The notes: a model not told the origin generated them from the letters alone. A stretch of 31,090 bases of DNA from JBCBSP01 sp964550935 (GCA_964550935.1 CAZKBB010000029.1:1-31090), one strand, 5' to 3'. Positions 23,544-31,090 are shown, counted from the first letter of the stretch. Program-made: numbers and translations.

Positions 23544-25350
23544 ACATCTCGTCCACCACGTCCTTGTTGCGGTCGACCACCACGGCGCGTCGGACTTTCA
23601 GGGTCGGGGTGAGCTCGCCGTCCTCAACGCTGAGAGACTTCTTCAGCACGCGGAACTTCCGGATGTTCTCGACCCGGGCGTGGCGCGTGTTCACCCCGTC
23701 CACAGCCTCCTGGATCGCCTCGATCACGGCGGCGTTCTCGTGCAGATCGCCTTCCAGCCCGCGCTCCTTGGCGAAGGCCGCGAGCGCATCCGGGCTGAGC
23801 GTGACCAGGGCGGTGAGATAGGGCCGGGCGTCGCCCACCACGACGGCGTGCTCGACCAGGTCCGCGTTCATCAGGTCGGTCTCGAGATTGGCCGGTGTGA
23901 TGTTCTTGCCGCCCGAGGTGATGATGATGTCCTTGATCCGGCCGGTGATGAACACGAAGCCGTCCCCGTCGATCTTCACCACGTCGCCGGTCTTCATCCA
24001 GCCGTCCTGGGTGAAGGTGTTCGCCGTCGCCTCGTTGTTCTTCATGTAGCCGGAGAAGACGTTCGGGCCCTTGACCTGGAGCTCGCCCTCTTCAGAGACG
24101 CGCGACTCCATGTGCGGGATCATCTTGCCGACCGAACCGAAGCGCACCGCGCCGGGGCGCGAGAAGGCGGTCGGGGCGCTGGTCTCGGATTGTCCGTACC
24201 CCTCATAAATCACAAGATCGAGCGAGGCGAAAAAGCGAAGGACTTCAGGAGAAATCGGCGCGGCGCCGGAGATCAGCATGCGCGCCTGATCGAGCCCGAG
24301 CGCGCCTTTGATCTTCGACAGGACCAGCTTGTCGGCCAGCGACTTGTTGAAGTTGAGAAGCGGCCCGGGCGACTTGCCCTCGATCACCGCTTCGTTCCAC
24401 TGCAGCGCGGTCTCGCGCGCCCAGTTCGCAAGCTTGCCCTTGGTCCCCGTCGCCTCGGCCAGGCGCGCGCGCAGGGTCTCGTGCATCTTCTCCCACACGC
24501 GCGGCACGCCGAAGAACACGGTCGGGCGCACGTCGATCAGGTCTTCGCCCAGCTGCTCCATGGAGCGGGCGAAGTGCATGCACGCGCCGGACGTGACGTG
24601 ATTGTGCACGCTGGACTGCTGCTCGGCGATGTGCGCGATCGGCAGGTAAGACAGCGTGCGGTCGTCCGCTCGCGAGCCGAACATGTCGCACAGCATGGCC
24701 GAGGACCACGACAGATTGCCGTGGGTCAGCATCACGGCCTTGGGCGGACCGGTCGTGCCGGAGGTGTAGATCAGCGTACCGATGGTCTCCTCGCCGATCG
24801 CTTCCAGGCGCTGGGAGACCGCGTCCTCGTGATCGTCCACGCCGAGCGAGAGGAACTGGCCCCAGCTCAAGACGTCGGGATGGTCGCCGGCGGGCCCCTC
24901 CATCACGACGATATGCTCCAGGCGCGGACACTCGGCCTTCAGCTCAAGCGCCTGCTCCACATGCTCGGCGCTCTCCACCAGGAAGACCGGCGCTTCGCAG
25001 TGCTGCAGCACGTAGGCGATCTCGGGCGGCGCGCTGGTCCAGTAGACGCCGGCCGGGCGCGCGTGGACCATCATCGCGGCGATCGCCATCGTGGTCCATT
25101 CGGGCCGGTTGAAGCCGAGGATCGCGACCGTATTGTCCCGGGCGACGCCGAGCGCGATCAGGGCGCGCGCGGCCTTTCGCGTCTCGTCGGCGTAGTCCGA
25201 CCAGGATGTCGCCACCCAGCCCGAGCCGTCATGGACCTTGTAGGCCGGGTCGTCCGGCCGTTTGGCGGCGTTGTCCAAGAGCTTCGCCGGCGTGGAGGGG
25301 AACAGCCCCGCCTCGCCGATCCTAGGCAGATCGCTCGCGCGCGCCTGCAT
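23524..25350 (-). CDS. Long-chain-type fatty acyl-CoA synthetase (AMP-forming)
   Basis: A 608-residue ANL-superfamily ligase that activates a carboxylic acid to its CoA thioester via an acyl-adenylate. The P-loop YTSGTTGPPK spans 195-204, YGQSET 385-390, and the hinge region TGDVVKIDGDGFVFITGRIKD 455-474 is followed by SGGKNITPANLE. This is the FAA1/FadD15-like (COG1022) type. Three in-frame starts exist: TTG 25365, ATG 25356 and ATG 25350; the last has GGGGAGG at 6 bases and is chosen. It overlaps the BKACE stop by 29 bases. In the atu cluster of Pseudomonas an acyl-CoA synthetase (atuH) likewise follows the carboxylase genes. Confidence 0.93.
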   Translation of the reverse strand: MQARASDLPRIGEAGLFPSTPAKLLDNAAKRPDDPAYKVHDGSGWVATSWSDYADETRKAARALIALGVARDNTVAILGFNRPEWTTMAIAAMMVHARPAGVYWTSAPPEIAYVLQHCEAPVFLVESAEHVEQALELKAECPRLEHIVVMEGPAGDHPDVLSWGQFLSLGVDDHEDAVSQRLEAIGEETIGTLIYTSGTTGPPKAVMLTHGNLSWSSAMLCDMFGSRADDRTLSYLPIAHIAEQQSSVHNHVTSGACMHFARSMEQLGEDLIDVRPTVFFGVPRVWEKMHETLRARLAEATGTKGKLANWARETALQWNEAVIEGKSPGPLLNFNKSLADKLVLSKIKGALGLDQARMLISGAAPISPEVLRFFASLDLVIYEGYGQSETSAPTAFSRPGAVRFGSVGKMIPHMESRVSEEGELQVKGPNVFSGYMKNNEATANTFTQDGWMKTGDVVKIDGDGFVFITGRIKDIIITSGGKNITPANLETDLMNADLVEHAVVVGDARPYLTALVTLSPDALAAFAKERGLEGDLHENAAVIEAIQEAVDGVNTRHARVENIRKFRVLKKSLSVEDGELTPTLKVRRAVVVDRNKDVVDEMYAREPA

Positions 25351-26215
25351 GCGCATCCTCCCCAAGCTGCATGATGACGCGCGCGTCCTCGGGCGAGGCG
25401 ATCTCCCGGCCCGCGTTGCGCGCGCATTGCGCCAGGGCCTCGATCAGGGCCCCGTTGCCCGGCGCGCGGTCGCCGCCGGGAAGATAGAAGGTGTCCTCAA
25501 GCCCGGTGCGCAGCATGCCGCCGAGCTCGGCGGTGCGCTGGTGGACAGGCCAGATCTCCGCGCGGCCGATCAGCGTGGTCTGCCACGGATCGCCCTCGCG
25601 CTTATAGTCGATGAGAAGCTCCAACAGCCGCGCGTCGACCGGCATGCCGGAGGCTACGCCCATGACGAAGTTGTAGTGCGCTGACGGCGCCATGCCGCTG
25701 TCGATATACATCGCCACGCTGCGCACGATGCCGACGTCGAAGCACTCGAACTCGGGATGCGCGCCCACCTCGGCCATGGCGTCGAGCATCTTCTGGATCT
25801 TCTCCACCGGGTTGTCGAACACCATGGGCGGCCAGGCCCACGTGCCGTCGCGCTTGAGCTTGAGATAGTTGAGCGAACCGGCGTTGCAGGCCGCGATCTC
25901 CGGGCGCACGCGCTTGATGCACGCGGTCGGCCCGGACACGTCCGGCCCGATGATGCCGGTGGTTTGATTGATGATGACGCCCGGGCAGGCCTCGCGGATC
26001 GCCTCGATGATCTCGGCGGCCAAATCCGGATCCCAGCTGGGAAAGCCGCCGTGATCGGGCTCCTGCATGCGGAAATGGACATGCATCACGCTGGTGCCGG
26101 CGTCGAACGCCTCGCGCGCGGAGGCGGCCATCTCCTCCGGCGTCACCGGGATGGGATGCGTCTTCGGGTTGGTCAGCACGCCGTTGAGCGCGCAGGTGAG
26201 CACGGCCTTGTCCAT
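25322..26215 (-). CDS. BKACE family (DUF849) beta-keto acid cleavage enzyme
   Basis: A 297-residue Zn-dependent TIM-barrel enzyme. Family markers are LTCALNGVLTNP (6-17), the metal motif H45-V-H47 in MHVHFR, NQTTG (83-87), FDVG and the third metal ligand Glu240 in RTGLEDTFYLPGG. BKACE enzymes condense a beta-keto acid with acetyl-CoA to give acetoacetate and a new acyl-CoA; substrates differ between subgroups and are set by pocket residues I cannot read with confidence. The frame could start at GTG 26218, directly after the carboxylase stop; ATG 26215 has AGGA 7 bases upstream. Its place after the carboxylase alpha gene is where HMG-CoA lyase sits in liu operons. Confidence 0.92.
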   Translation of the reverse strand: MDKAVLTCALNGVLTNPKTHPIPVTPEEMAASAREAFDAGTSVMHVHFRMQEPDHGGFPSWDPDLAAEIIEAIREACPGVIINQTTGIIGPDVSGPTACIKRVRPEIAACNAGSLNYLKLKRDGTWAWPPMVFDNPVEKIQKMLDAMAEVGAHPEFECFDVGIVRSVAMYIDSGMAPSAHYNFVMGVASGMPVDARLLELLIDYKREGDPWQTTLIGRAEIWPVHQRTAELGGMLRTGLEDTFYLPGGDRAPGNGALIEALAQCARNAGREIASPEDARVIMQLGEDAHAGARERSA

Positions 26216-26218
26216 CAC

Positions 26219-28183
26219 TTAATCCTGACCTTTCAAATCCAACTCTATCAAGACGGAACCGCTCGCGGCCTGCGCGTTTTCGCTGGCGTTGACGGCCGAG
26301 ACGACGCCGTCCGCCTCGGCGGTCAGGCGCATCTCCATCTTCATCGCCTCCATCACTGCGAGCACGTCGCCGGCCTTCACCGCGTCGCCGGGTTTCACGT
26401 TGAGCGCCACGACCGCGCCTGAAACCGGCGCGGTGATCTTGGAGGGGTCCGCCGCCGCGTCCGGACCCCAGGGCGAGGCCTCTCGAATCTGAACGATGCG
26501 GTCCTTGTAGGCGACATGCAGCACGCCGCCGCGCCAGCCCGCGACCGCCTCGGTCTCCACCCCGTCGAGGCGCCAGCGCACCTCGGCGCCGAACTGATCG
26601 AGAAGCTCGGCCGAGACCGTATCGTCGCCGCGCGTCAGCGCGATCGTGCGCGCCCCGGTCTGGCGAAGGCGCGTCTCCACGCGCTCGCCGTCGGCCTCAA
26701 GGGGCAGATCGAAGGTGCTGACCGAACCCGAGCGCAGCGCGCCTTCGCGCGGACCGGCCATGATCGCGCCGGCCAGCGCCAGGTGTTCGATCGGGACGGG
26801 CCTGACCTCGAACGGGCCCGACCCGGCCTCGGCCCAGGCGTCCAGATCGCCGGTCGTGATGCGGCCGGACCGAAAGGCTTCGCCGTCGATCAGGGCCATC
26901 AGGAAGTCGCGATTGGTCTTCACGCCCATAAGCGGTCCGGCTTCGAGCCCGCGCAAGAGGCGCTCGATCGCGGTGTCGCGATCGGGACCGTGCGCGATGA
27001 ACTTCGCGACCATGGCGTCATAGTCGGTCCCGATCACATCGCCGGCGTGAACGCCTTCGTCGATGCGCACACCGGGGATTTCATCCGCGCCCAGCATGAA
27101 GGCCGCGACATCGCCGGACTGCGGCGCGAAGCCGTTCAGCGGGTCCTCCGCATACAGTCTCGCCTCGATCGCCCAGCCGTCCAGCGTGACCTCGTCCTGG
27201 GTCAGCGGCAGGCGCGCGCCCGCAGCGACGTCGAACTGAAGCTGAACCAGGTTGAGCCCGGTGATTTCCTCCGTGACCGGATGCTCCACTTGGAGCCGGG
27301 TGTTCATCTCAAGGAAGAAATACGCGCCGGTCTCGTCGAGCAGGAACTCCACCGTGCCCGCGCCGACATAGCCGACCGCCTTGGCCGCCGCGACCGCATC
27401 CGCGCCCATGCGCGCGCGCAGCTCGGCGTCAAGCGCGGGCGACGGCGCCTCCTCGATCACCTTCTGGCGCCGGCGCTGGGCCGAGCAGTCGCGCTCGCCC
27501 AGATGGATGACGTTGCCGTGGGCGTCGGCGAAGACCTGGATCTCCACATGGCGGCCGCGCGCGATGAAGCGCTCCAGGAGCACGCTCTCGTCGCCAAAGC
27601 TCGACTTCGCCTCGCGCTTGGCCGAGGCGAGCGCGTCGGCGAAGTCGCAGGCCTCGCGCACCACGCGCATGCCGCGCCCGCCCCCGCCCGCGGCCGCCTT
27701 GATCAGCAGCGGAAAGCCGACGCCTTCAGCCTCGCTCGCCAGGTTGTCCGGGGACTGATCATCGCCGCGCCAGCCCGGCACGGTCGGCACGCCGGCCTTG
27801 TCCATCAGGGCTTTCGCGCGTGCCTTGTCGCCCATCGCCTCGATCGCTGAGGCCGGCGGGCCGATCCAGACCAGCCCCGCCGCCTCGACCGCGCGCGCGA
27901 ACCCGGCGTTCTCCGACAGAAAGCCGTAGCCGGGGTGGACCGCCTCGGCTCCGGTGCGCTTCGCCGCGTCGAGGATGGCCTGCGCGTTCAGATAGCTTTG
28001 CGCGGCCGGCGCTGGGCCGATGCGCACGGCCGTATCGGCCTCGCGCGTCTGGATCGCGCCTTCGTCGGCGTCGGAATAGACCGCGACGGCGGCGAGGCCC
28101 GCCCGGCGCGCCTCGCGCAACACCCGCGCGGCGATCTCGCCCCGGTTGGCGACGAGTACGGAGGAAAACGCGCGCGCGCTCAT
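26219..28183 (-). CDS. Acyl-CoA carboxylase alpha subunit (biotin carboxylase plus BCCP; MCC/GCC-like)
   Basis: A 654-residue biotin-dependent subunit, the length usual for methylcrotonyl- and geranyl-CoA carboxylases. The biotin carboxylase domain occupies 1-450: VLVANRGEIA (9-18), the ATP-grasp Gly loop IKAAAGGGGRGMR (161-173), and EMNTRLQVEHPVTE (292-305). A BT-like linker follows. The C-terminal biotinyl domain has AMKM with biotin-accepting Lys615. It carboxylates biotin with ATP and bicarbonate; the partner beta subunit (30549 onward) transfers CO2 to the acyl-CoA. A 196-base gap with repeat hairpins separates it from the hydratase gene upstream. Substrate (3-methylcrotonyl, geranyl or a longer isoprenoid acyl-CoA) is not decided by what I can see. 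Confidence 0.94.
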   Translation of the reverse strand: MSARAFSSVLVANRGEIAARVLREARRAGLAAVAVYSDADEGAIQTREADTAVRIGPAPAAQSYLNAQAILDAAKRTGAEAVHPGYGFLSENAGFARAVEAAGLVWIGPPASAIEAMGDKARAKALMDKAGVPTVPGWRGDDQSPDNLASEAEGVGFPLLIKAAAGGGGRGMRVVREACDFADALASAKREAKSSFGDESVLLERFIARGRHVEIQVFADAHGNVIHLGERDCSAQRRRQKVIEEAPSPALDAELRARMGADAVAAAKAVGYVGAGTVEFLLDETGAYFFLEMNTRLQVEHPVTEEITGLNLVQLQFDVAAGARLPLTQDEVTLDGWAIEARLYAEDPLNGFAPQSGDVAAFMLGADEIPGVRIDEGVHAGDVIGTDYDAMVAKFIAHGPDRDTAIERLLRGLEAGPLMGVKTNRDFLMALIDGEAFRSGRITTGDLDAWAEAGSGPFEVRPVPIEHLALAGAIMAGPREGALRSGSVSTFDLPLEADGERVETRLRQTGARTIALTRGDDTVSAELLDQFGAEVRWRLDGVETEAVAGWRGGVLHVAYKDRIVQIREASPWGPDAAADPSKITAPVSGAVVALNVKPGDAVKAGDVLAVMEAMKMEMRLTAEADGVVSAVNASENAQAASGSVLIELDLKGQD

Positions 28184-28379
28184 GCCTCGCCGCTCCCGTC
28201 CGAAGCGCCTTGCACAGCTCGGGCGAGGCGCAGACCCCCACCCGGACCCTCCCCCGGCGGGGGAGGGGAAGCGGCGTCATCCTGGGTCAACGCGATCAAA
28301 CGGCTACGGGTTTGCGCCGCCCATCGCCACGCACCCCCTCCTCTCGTGGGGCGGGACCGGGACGCCGGAAGATGACCCA
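28184..28379. repeat. Intergenic repeat pair (BIME-like) between hydratase and carboxylase genes
   Basis: The 196-base gap holds a perfect 9-pair stem with a 3-base loop (28247-28267, CCCTCCCCC/GGGGGAGGG) and about 65 bases later a second GC-rich element (28333-28364, with TCGTGGGGCGGGACCGGG). No ribosome site or open frame suggests a gene. The first hairpin resembles the CCCTC(T)CCCC/GGGG(A)GAGGG palindromes scattered between genes in many proteobacteria. It could stabilise the upstream mRNA end or attenuate the operon. Confidence 0.65.
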
Positions 28380-29168
28380 TCAGCCTTCCGCCCAGCGCGC
28401 GCGGCGCTTTTCCATGAAGGCGGCCATGCCTTCAGCGCCCTCGTCGGAGCGCGCGGCGTCGGCGAACAGCGCGGCGGCGTCGTCCACGAGCGCGCTCGCC
28501 GGCTCCAGCCGGGCGCGGCGGATCAGGCTCTTGGTCGCGGCGATGGCGCGCGGCGCGCCCTTGCGCACGTCCGCGATCACCAGATCCAGCGCAGTCTCAA
28601 GCTCGGCTTCGTCCGCACACAGATGGTGCACCAGACCGATCGAGAGCGCGGTTCGCGCGTCGATCTTTCCCCCGGTCACCGCCAGGCGCTTGGCCTGAGA
28701 GTAGCCGAGGCGCTCCACCAGGAAGGGCGCGATCTGGGCGGGTACGAGGCCGAGGCTCGTCTCAGGCAGGCGGAACAGCGCGCTCTCGCGCGCGATCGCC
28801 ACGTCGGCGACGCAGGCCAGGCCGAACCCGCCGCCCATCACCGCGCCTTCCAGCACTGCGATCACCGGCAGGCCGGTCGCGGCGTAGGCCGCGCACAGAT
28901 GGCCGAAGCGCGCATTCACCGCCGCGATGGGATCGCCCGCGCCGTCAGGCTGGGCGCCCATGTCCTTGATGTCGCCGCCGGAGCAGAAATGCCCGCCCGC
29001 GCCGGACAGGACGACCGCGCGCGCGCCTTCGCCCTCGGCGGACTTCAGTGCGGCGAGCAGCTCGTCCACCATGGCGAGCGACATGGCGTTGCGGCTGTCG
29101 GGGCGGTTCAGGACGATCCGCTCAACCGCGCCTGCGCGCTCGACGCGTATGGTCTCGTAGGCGGCCAT
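28380..29168 (-). CDS. Enoyl-CoA hydratase/isomerase family, glutaconyl-CoA hydratase-like
   Basis: A 262-residue crotonase-fold enzyme. Oxyanion-hole segments are SGAGGHFCSGGDIKDMG (55-71) and GGGFGLACVAD (112-122). Glu136 in LPETSLGLVPAQIAPFL corresponds to the catalytic Glu164 of rat crotonase, while the position of Glu144 is Gly116. The PAQIAPF block resembles the methyl- and isohexenyl-glutaconyl-CoA hydratases (LiuC/AtuE) rather than fatty-acid hydratases. Lying between the dehydrogenase and carboxylase-alpha genes, it should hydrate the carboxylated product to an HMG-CoA-type intermediate. The dehydrogenase stop is 6 bases upstream. Confidence 0.9.
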   Translation of the reverse strand: MAAYETIRVERAGAVERIVLNRPDSRNAMSLAMVDELLAALKSAEGEGARAVVLSGAGGHFCSGGDIKDMGAQPDGAGDPIAAVNARFGHLCAAYAATGLPVIAVLEGAVMGGGFGLACVADVAIARESALFRLPETSLGLVPAQIAPFLVERLGYSQAKRLAVTGGKIDARTALSIGLVHHLCADEAELETALDLVIADVRKGAPRAIAATKSLIRRARLEPASALVDDAAALFADAARSDEGAEGMAAFMEKRRARWAEG

Positions 29169-29174
29169 CGCAGC

Positions 29175-30347
29175 TTACGCGTTCCCGGCCGGGGTTTTCT
29201 TCTTCGACGGCAGCGTGCCTTCATACTTGGCGATGATGCCGAGCATGATCTCGTCCGCGCCGCCGCCGATGGAGATCAGGCGCCCGTCGCGGAAGGCGCG
29301 ACTGATCGGGTTGTCCGCGGTGTAGCCCATGCCGCCCCAGTATTGCAGGCAGGCGTCGGCGATCTCGCGCGACAGCCGGCCGGTCTTCAGCTTGGCCATG
29401 GAGGCGAGCTTGGTGACGTCCTTGCCCTGGTTGAACTCGTCGACGCAGCGATAAGTCAGTGAGCGGAGCATCTCGACTTCGGTGCGAAGCTCGGCCAGGC
29501 GGAAATGGATCGCCTGGTTGTGCAGAAGCGGCTGACCGAAAGCCGTGCGCTCGCGGGTGTACTCGATCGTCAGGTCGATCTGCTTGTCGAGCGCCTTCAG
29601 GCTGGAGGCCGCGCCGTAGATGCGTTCCTCCTGGAACTGCAGCATCTGATAGATGAACCCGGCGCCCTCCTCGCCGACCAGATTGCGCTTGGGCACCCGC
29701 ACCTCGTCAAAGAAGAGCTGCGCGGTGTCGGAGGCGTGCATGCCGATCTTCTCGATCTTCTGGCGCTCGATGCCGGGCGCGTCCATGGGCACGATGATGA
29801 GCGACTTGTTCTCGTGCGGCTTGCCCTCAGAGGTGTTGGCGAGCAGACAGCACCAGTCCGCTTTCAGACCGTTCGTGATCCACATCTTGGTGCCGGAGAT
29901 GACGTAGTCGTCGCCGTCGGACACCGCCTTGGTCTTCACCGCGGCCACGTCCGAGCCGCCGCCCGGCTCTGACACGCCGAGACACCCGACCACGTCACCC
30001 GCGATCGAGGGGGCGAGATAGTCCTGACACAGATCTTCGGAGCCGAAGCGCGCCAGCGCCGGCGTGCACATGTCCGTGTGCACGCCGATCGCCATGGGCA
30101 CGCCGCCGCAATCGATCAGGCCCAGCTCCTCGGCCATGACGAGCGAGTAGGACATGTCCAGCCCGGCGCCGCCGTACTTCTCCGGCCAGCGCAGGCCCAG
30201 AAGCCCGAGATCGCCCATCTTCTTGAAGACCTCGTGGGAGGGGAACTCTCCGGCGGCCTCCCATTCGTCCACATACGGATTGATGTCGTTGGCGACGAAT
30301 TTCGCGACCGTGTCGCGCAGCTGTTCGTGCTCTGCGGTTAACTGCAT
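29175..30347 (-). CDS. Acyl-CoA dehydrogenase, isovaleryl/citronellyl-CoA dehydrogenase-like
   Basis: A 390-residue FAD flavoprotein that makes an alpha,beta-enoyl-CoA. Motifs: CLGVSEPGGGSDVAA (122-136) and MWITNG (155-160), with an R-x-AFGQ segment near 267. The usual catalytic Glu of the C-terminal loop (EGT in MCAD) is replaced by Gly (SIGGGADEI, 359-367), whereas Glu241 in FQEERI sits where isovaleryl-CoA dehydrogenase has its helix-G base (LDLER). This shift is typical of enzymes acting on branched chains. The ATG at 30347 has GGGAG about 9 bases upstream. It follows the carboxylase beta gene after a 201-base repeat-containing gap. Confidence 0.93.
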   Translation of the reverse strand: MQLTAEHEQLRDTVAKFVANDINPYVDEWEAAGEFPSHEVFKKMGDLGLLGLRWPEKYGGAGLDMSYSLVMAEELGLIDCGGVPMAIGVHTDMCTPALARFGSEDLCQDYLAPSIAGDVVGCLGVSEPGGGSDVAAVKTKAVSDGDDYVISGTKMWITNGLKADWCCLLANTSEGKPHENKSLIIVPMDAPGIERQKIEKIGMHASDTAQLFFDEVRVPKRNLVGEEGAGFIYQMLQFQEERIYGAASSLKALDKQIDLTIEYTRERTAFGQPLLHNQAIHFRLAELRTEVEMLRSLTYRCVDEFNQGKDVTKLASMAKLKTGRLSREIADACLQYWGGMGYTADNPISRAFRDGRLISIGGGADEIMLGIIAKYEGTLPSKKKTPAGNA

Positions 30348-30548
30348 GGATCAAGCTCCCTGAGCGCTAGGTCCCGCGAGGCGGGCGGAGGGTCGAATGT
30401 AGGGCGCGGCCCCCGTCCCGCCCGCGGCGGGCGAGGGGGTGAAGATGCTTGCGATTTTGAGAGCAGTGCGGTGGAGCGTTTCTCGCGACAGCGCCGCGCC
30501 CTCCCTCCCCTCGAGGGGTGGGCCGGGGCGGGGTGTGGCGGGGCGCGC
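30348..30548. repeat. Intergenic repeat pair (BIME-like) between carboxylase beta and dehydrogenase genes
   Basis: The 201-base gap contains a 6-pair hairpin (30417-30431, CCCGCC/GGCGGG) and a perfect 12-base palindrome (30507-30518, CCCCTCGAGGGG) followed by TGGGCCGGGGCGGGG. The second element resembles 28341-28364 in the other long gap of this operon. No convincing gene is seen; open frames here are Arg/Pro-rich. Confidence 0.6.
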
Positions 30549-31090
30549 TCATAGCCGCGCCACGCCGAAGGTGTTGGGGTTGAGCGTGCGAGCCTCGCCC
30601 TCCGCGCAGGTCGCCAGGCATTCGATCAGCACCGCGCGGGTCTCGCGCGGATCGATGATCCCGTCGTCCCAGAGCCGGGCCGTGCCGAACAGGGCCTGGG
30701 ACTGCTCCTCGAGGCTTGAGCGGATCATTTCGCTCATCTGGGCGAGGCCGTCCTCGTCGGTCTCCACCCCGGCGCGGGCGTTCTTCGCGCGGGTGACGAT
30801 CTCCATCACCTTCGCGGCCTGGGCGCCGCCCATCACCGCGGTGCGCGCGCTCGGCCAAGCGAAGATGAAGCGCGGGTCAAAGCCGCGCCCGCACATGCCG
30901 TAATTGCCCGCCCCGTACGAGCCGCCGAGCACGATGGTGATCTTGGCCACGCGCGCGTTCGCGACCGCCTGAATCATCTTCGAGCCGTGCTTGACCGCGC
31001 CGTCGCGTTCCGCGCGCGAGCCGACCATGTAGCCGGTGGTGTTCTGCAGGAAGACCAGCGGCGCGCCCGCCTGGTCGCACAGCTGGATGA
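30549..31090 (-). CDS. Acyl-CoA carboxylase beta (carboxyltransferase) subunit, C-terminal part, cut by window edge
   Basis: The last 179 residues of a carboxyltransferase; the N-terminal two-thirds lie beyond 31090. Reading in from the edge gives VFLQNTTGYMVGS, then KHGSKMIQAVA, the acyl-CoA/biotin-site block GGSYGAGNYGMCGRGFDPRF, FAWPSARTAVMGGAQAAKVM, and WDDGIIDPRETR close to the C terminus. This is the MCC/GCC-beta family. The LQNTTGYMVG variant differs from the LQNITGFMVG I recall in human MCC beta, which mildly favours the geranyl-CoA carboxylase side. It is the first visible gene of the minus-strand operon and would pair with the alpha subunit at 26219-28183. Confidence 0.93.
   Translation of the reverse strand, partial: IQLCDQAGAPLVFLQNTTGYMVGSRAERDGAVKHGSKMIQAVANARVAKITIVLGGSYGAGNYGMCGRGFDPRFIFAWPSARTAVMGGAQAAKVMEIVTRAKNARAGVETDEDGLAQMSEMIRSSLEEQSQALFGTARLWDDGIIDPRETRAVLIECLATCAEGEARTLNPNTFGVARL

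Noticed and set aside
1..31090. tRNA, rRNA, CRISPR arrays, insertion sequences, attachment sites
   Set aside because: I read the gaps on both strands and saw no cloverleaf, spaced repeats, transposase or integrase; none is reported.

Overview
The window is dense, very GC-rich bacterial chromosome with no tRNA, rRNA, IS element, integrase or CRISPR array. Gene content (two HAE1-type RND pumps, BKACE, acyl-CoA carboxylase, BVMO, OYE), frequent TTG/GTG starts, head-to-tail overlaps and overlapping convergent stops fit an aerobic, heterotrophic alphaproteobacterium, possibly Maricaulales/Hyphomonadales-like. That placement is inferred from general style, not from a marker gene.

Layout. (1) 39-863 (+): DUF1295 membrane protein. 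(2) 867-7176 (-): an efflux operon read right to left: TetR repressor, lipoprotein adaptor, RND permease, then possibly an acidic coiled-coil protein and a tiny membrane protein. A promoter with two ACCGTC/GACGGT palindromes lies just upstream of tetR. (3) 7398-9552 (+): Pmp3/YqaE-like peptide, PPOX-family stress protein with a terminator, and a divergent PiT-like membrane protein. (4) 9549-10250 (-): unknown membrane protein. (5) 10537-14924 (+): a second RND adaptor/permease pair with ATGA coupling. (6) 15022-17121 (-): an exported thioredoxin-like protein whose signal peptide is encoded by 12-bp tandem repeats, and an exported protein of about eleven 23-residue repeats plus a peptidoglycan-binding domain. 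(7) 17297-19823: glycerol kinase (-), divergent from a monoacylglycerol-lipase-like hydrolase (+). (8) 19820-31090: a catabolic region. An OYE-family ene-reductase (-) diverges from an HSL-type esterase (+). Converging on these is a minus-strand operon: acyl-CoA carboxylase beta (cut by the window edge), acyl-CoA dehydrogenase, enoyl-CoA hydratase, biotin-carrying carboxylase alpha, BKACE, long-chain acyl-CoA synthetase, Baeyer-Villiger-type monooxygenase.

The most interesting reading concerns region 8. The carboxylase core is ordered beta-ACAD-ECH-alpha, as in the acyclic-terpene (atuCDEF) cluster rather than the leucine (liuABCD) order. A BKACE gene sits where liu operons carry HMG-CoA lyase. 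Together with the adjacent ene-reductase, BVMO, esterase and CoA ligase, the genes could encode a full route from an (unsaturated) isoprenoid ketone to acyl-CoAs. This is a hypothesis from gene families and order only; ordinary leucine/isovalerate catabolism next to unrelated accessory enzymes is the main alternative.

No stretch above 300 bases lacks a gene; the longest gap is 10251-10536 and is described as a feature.
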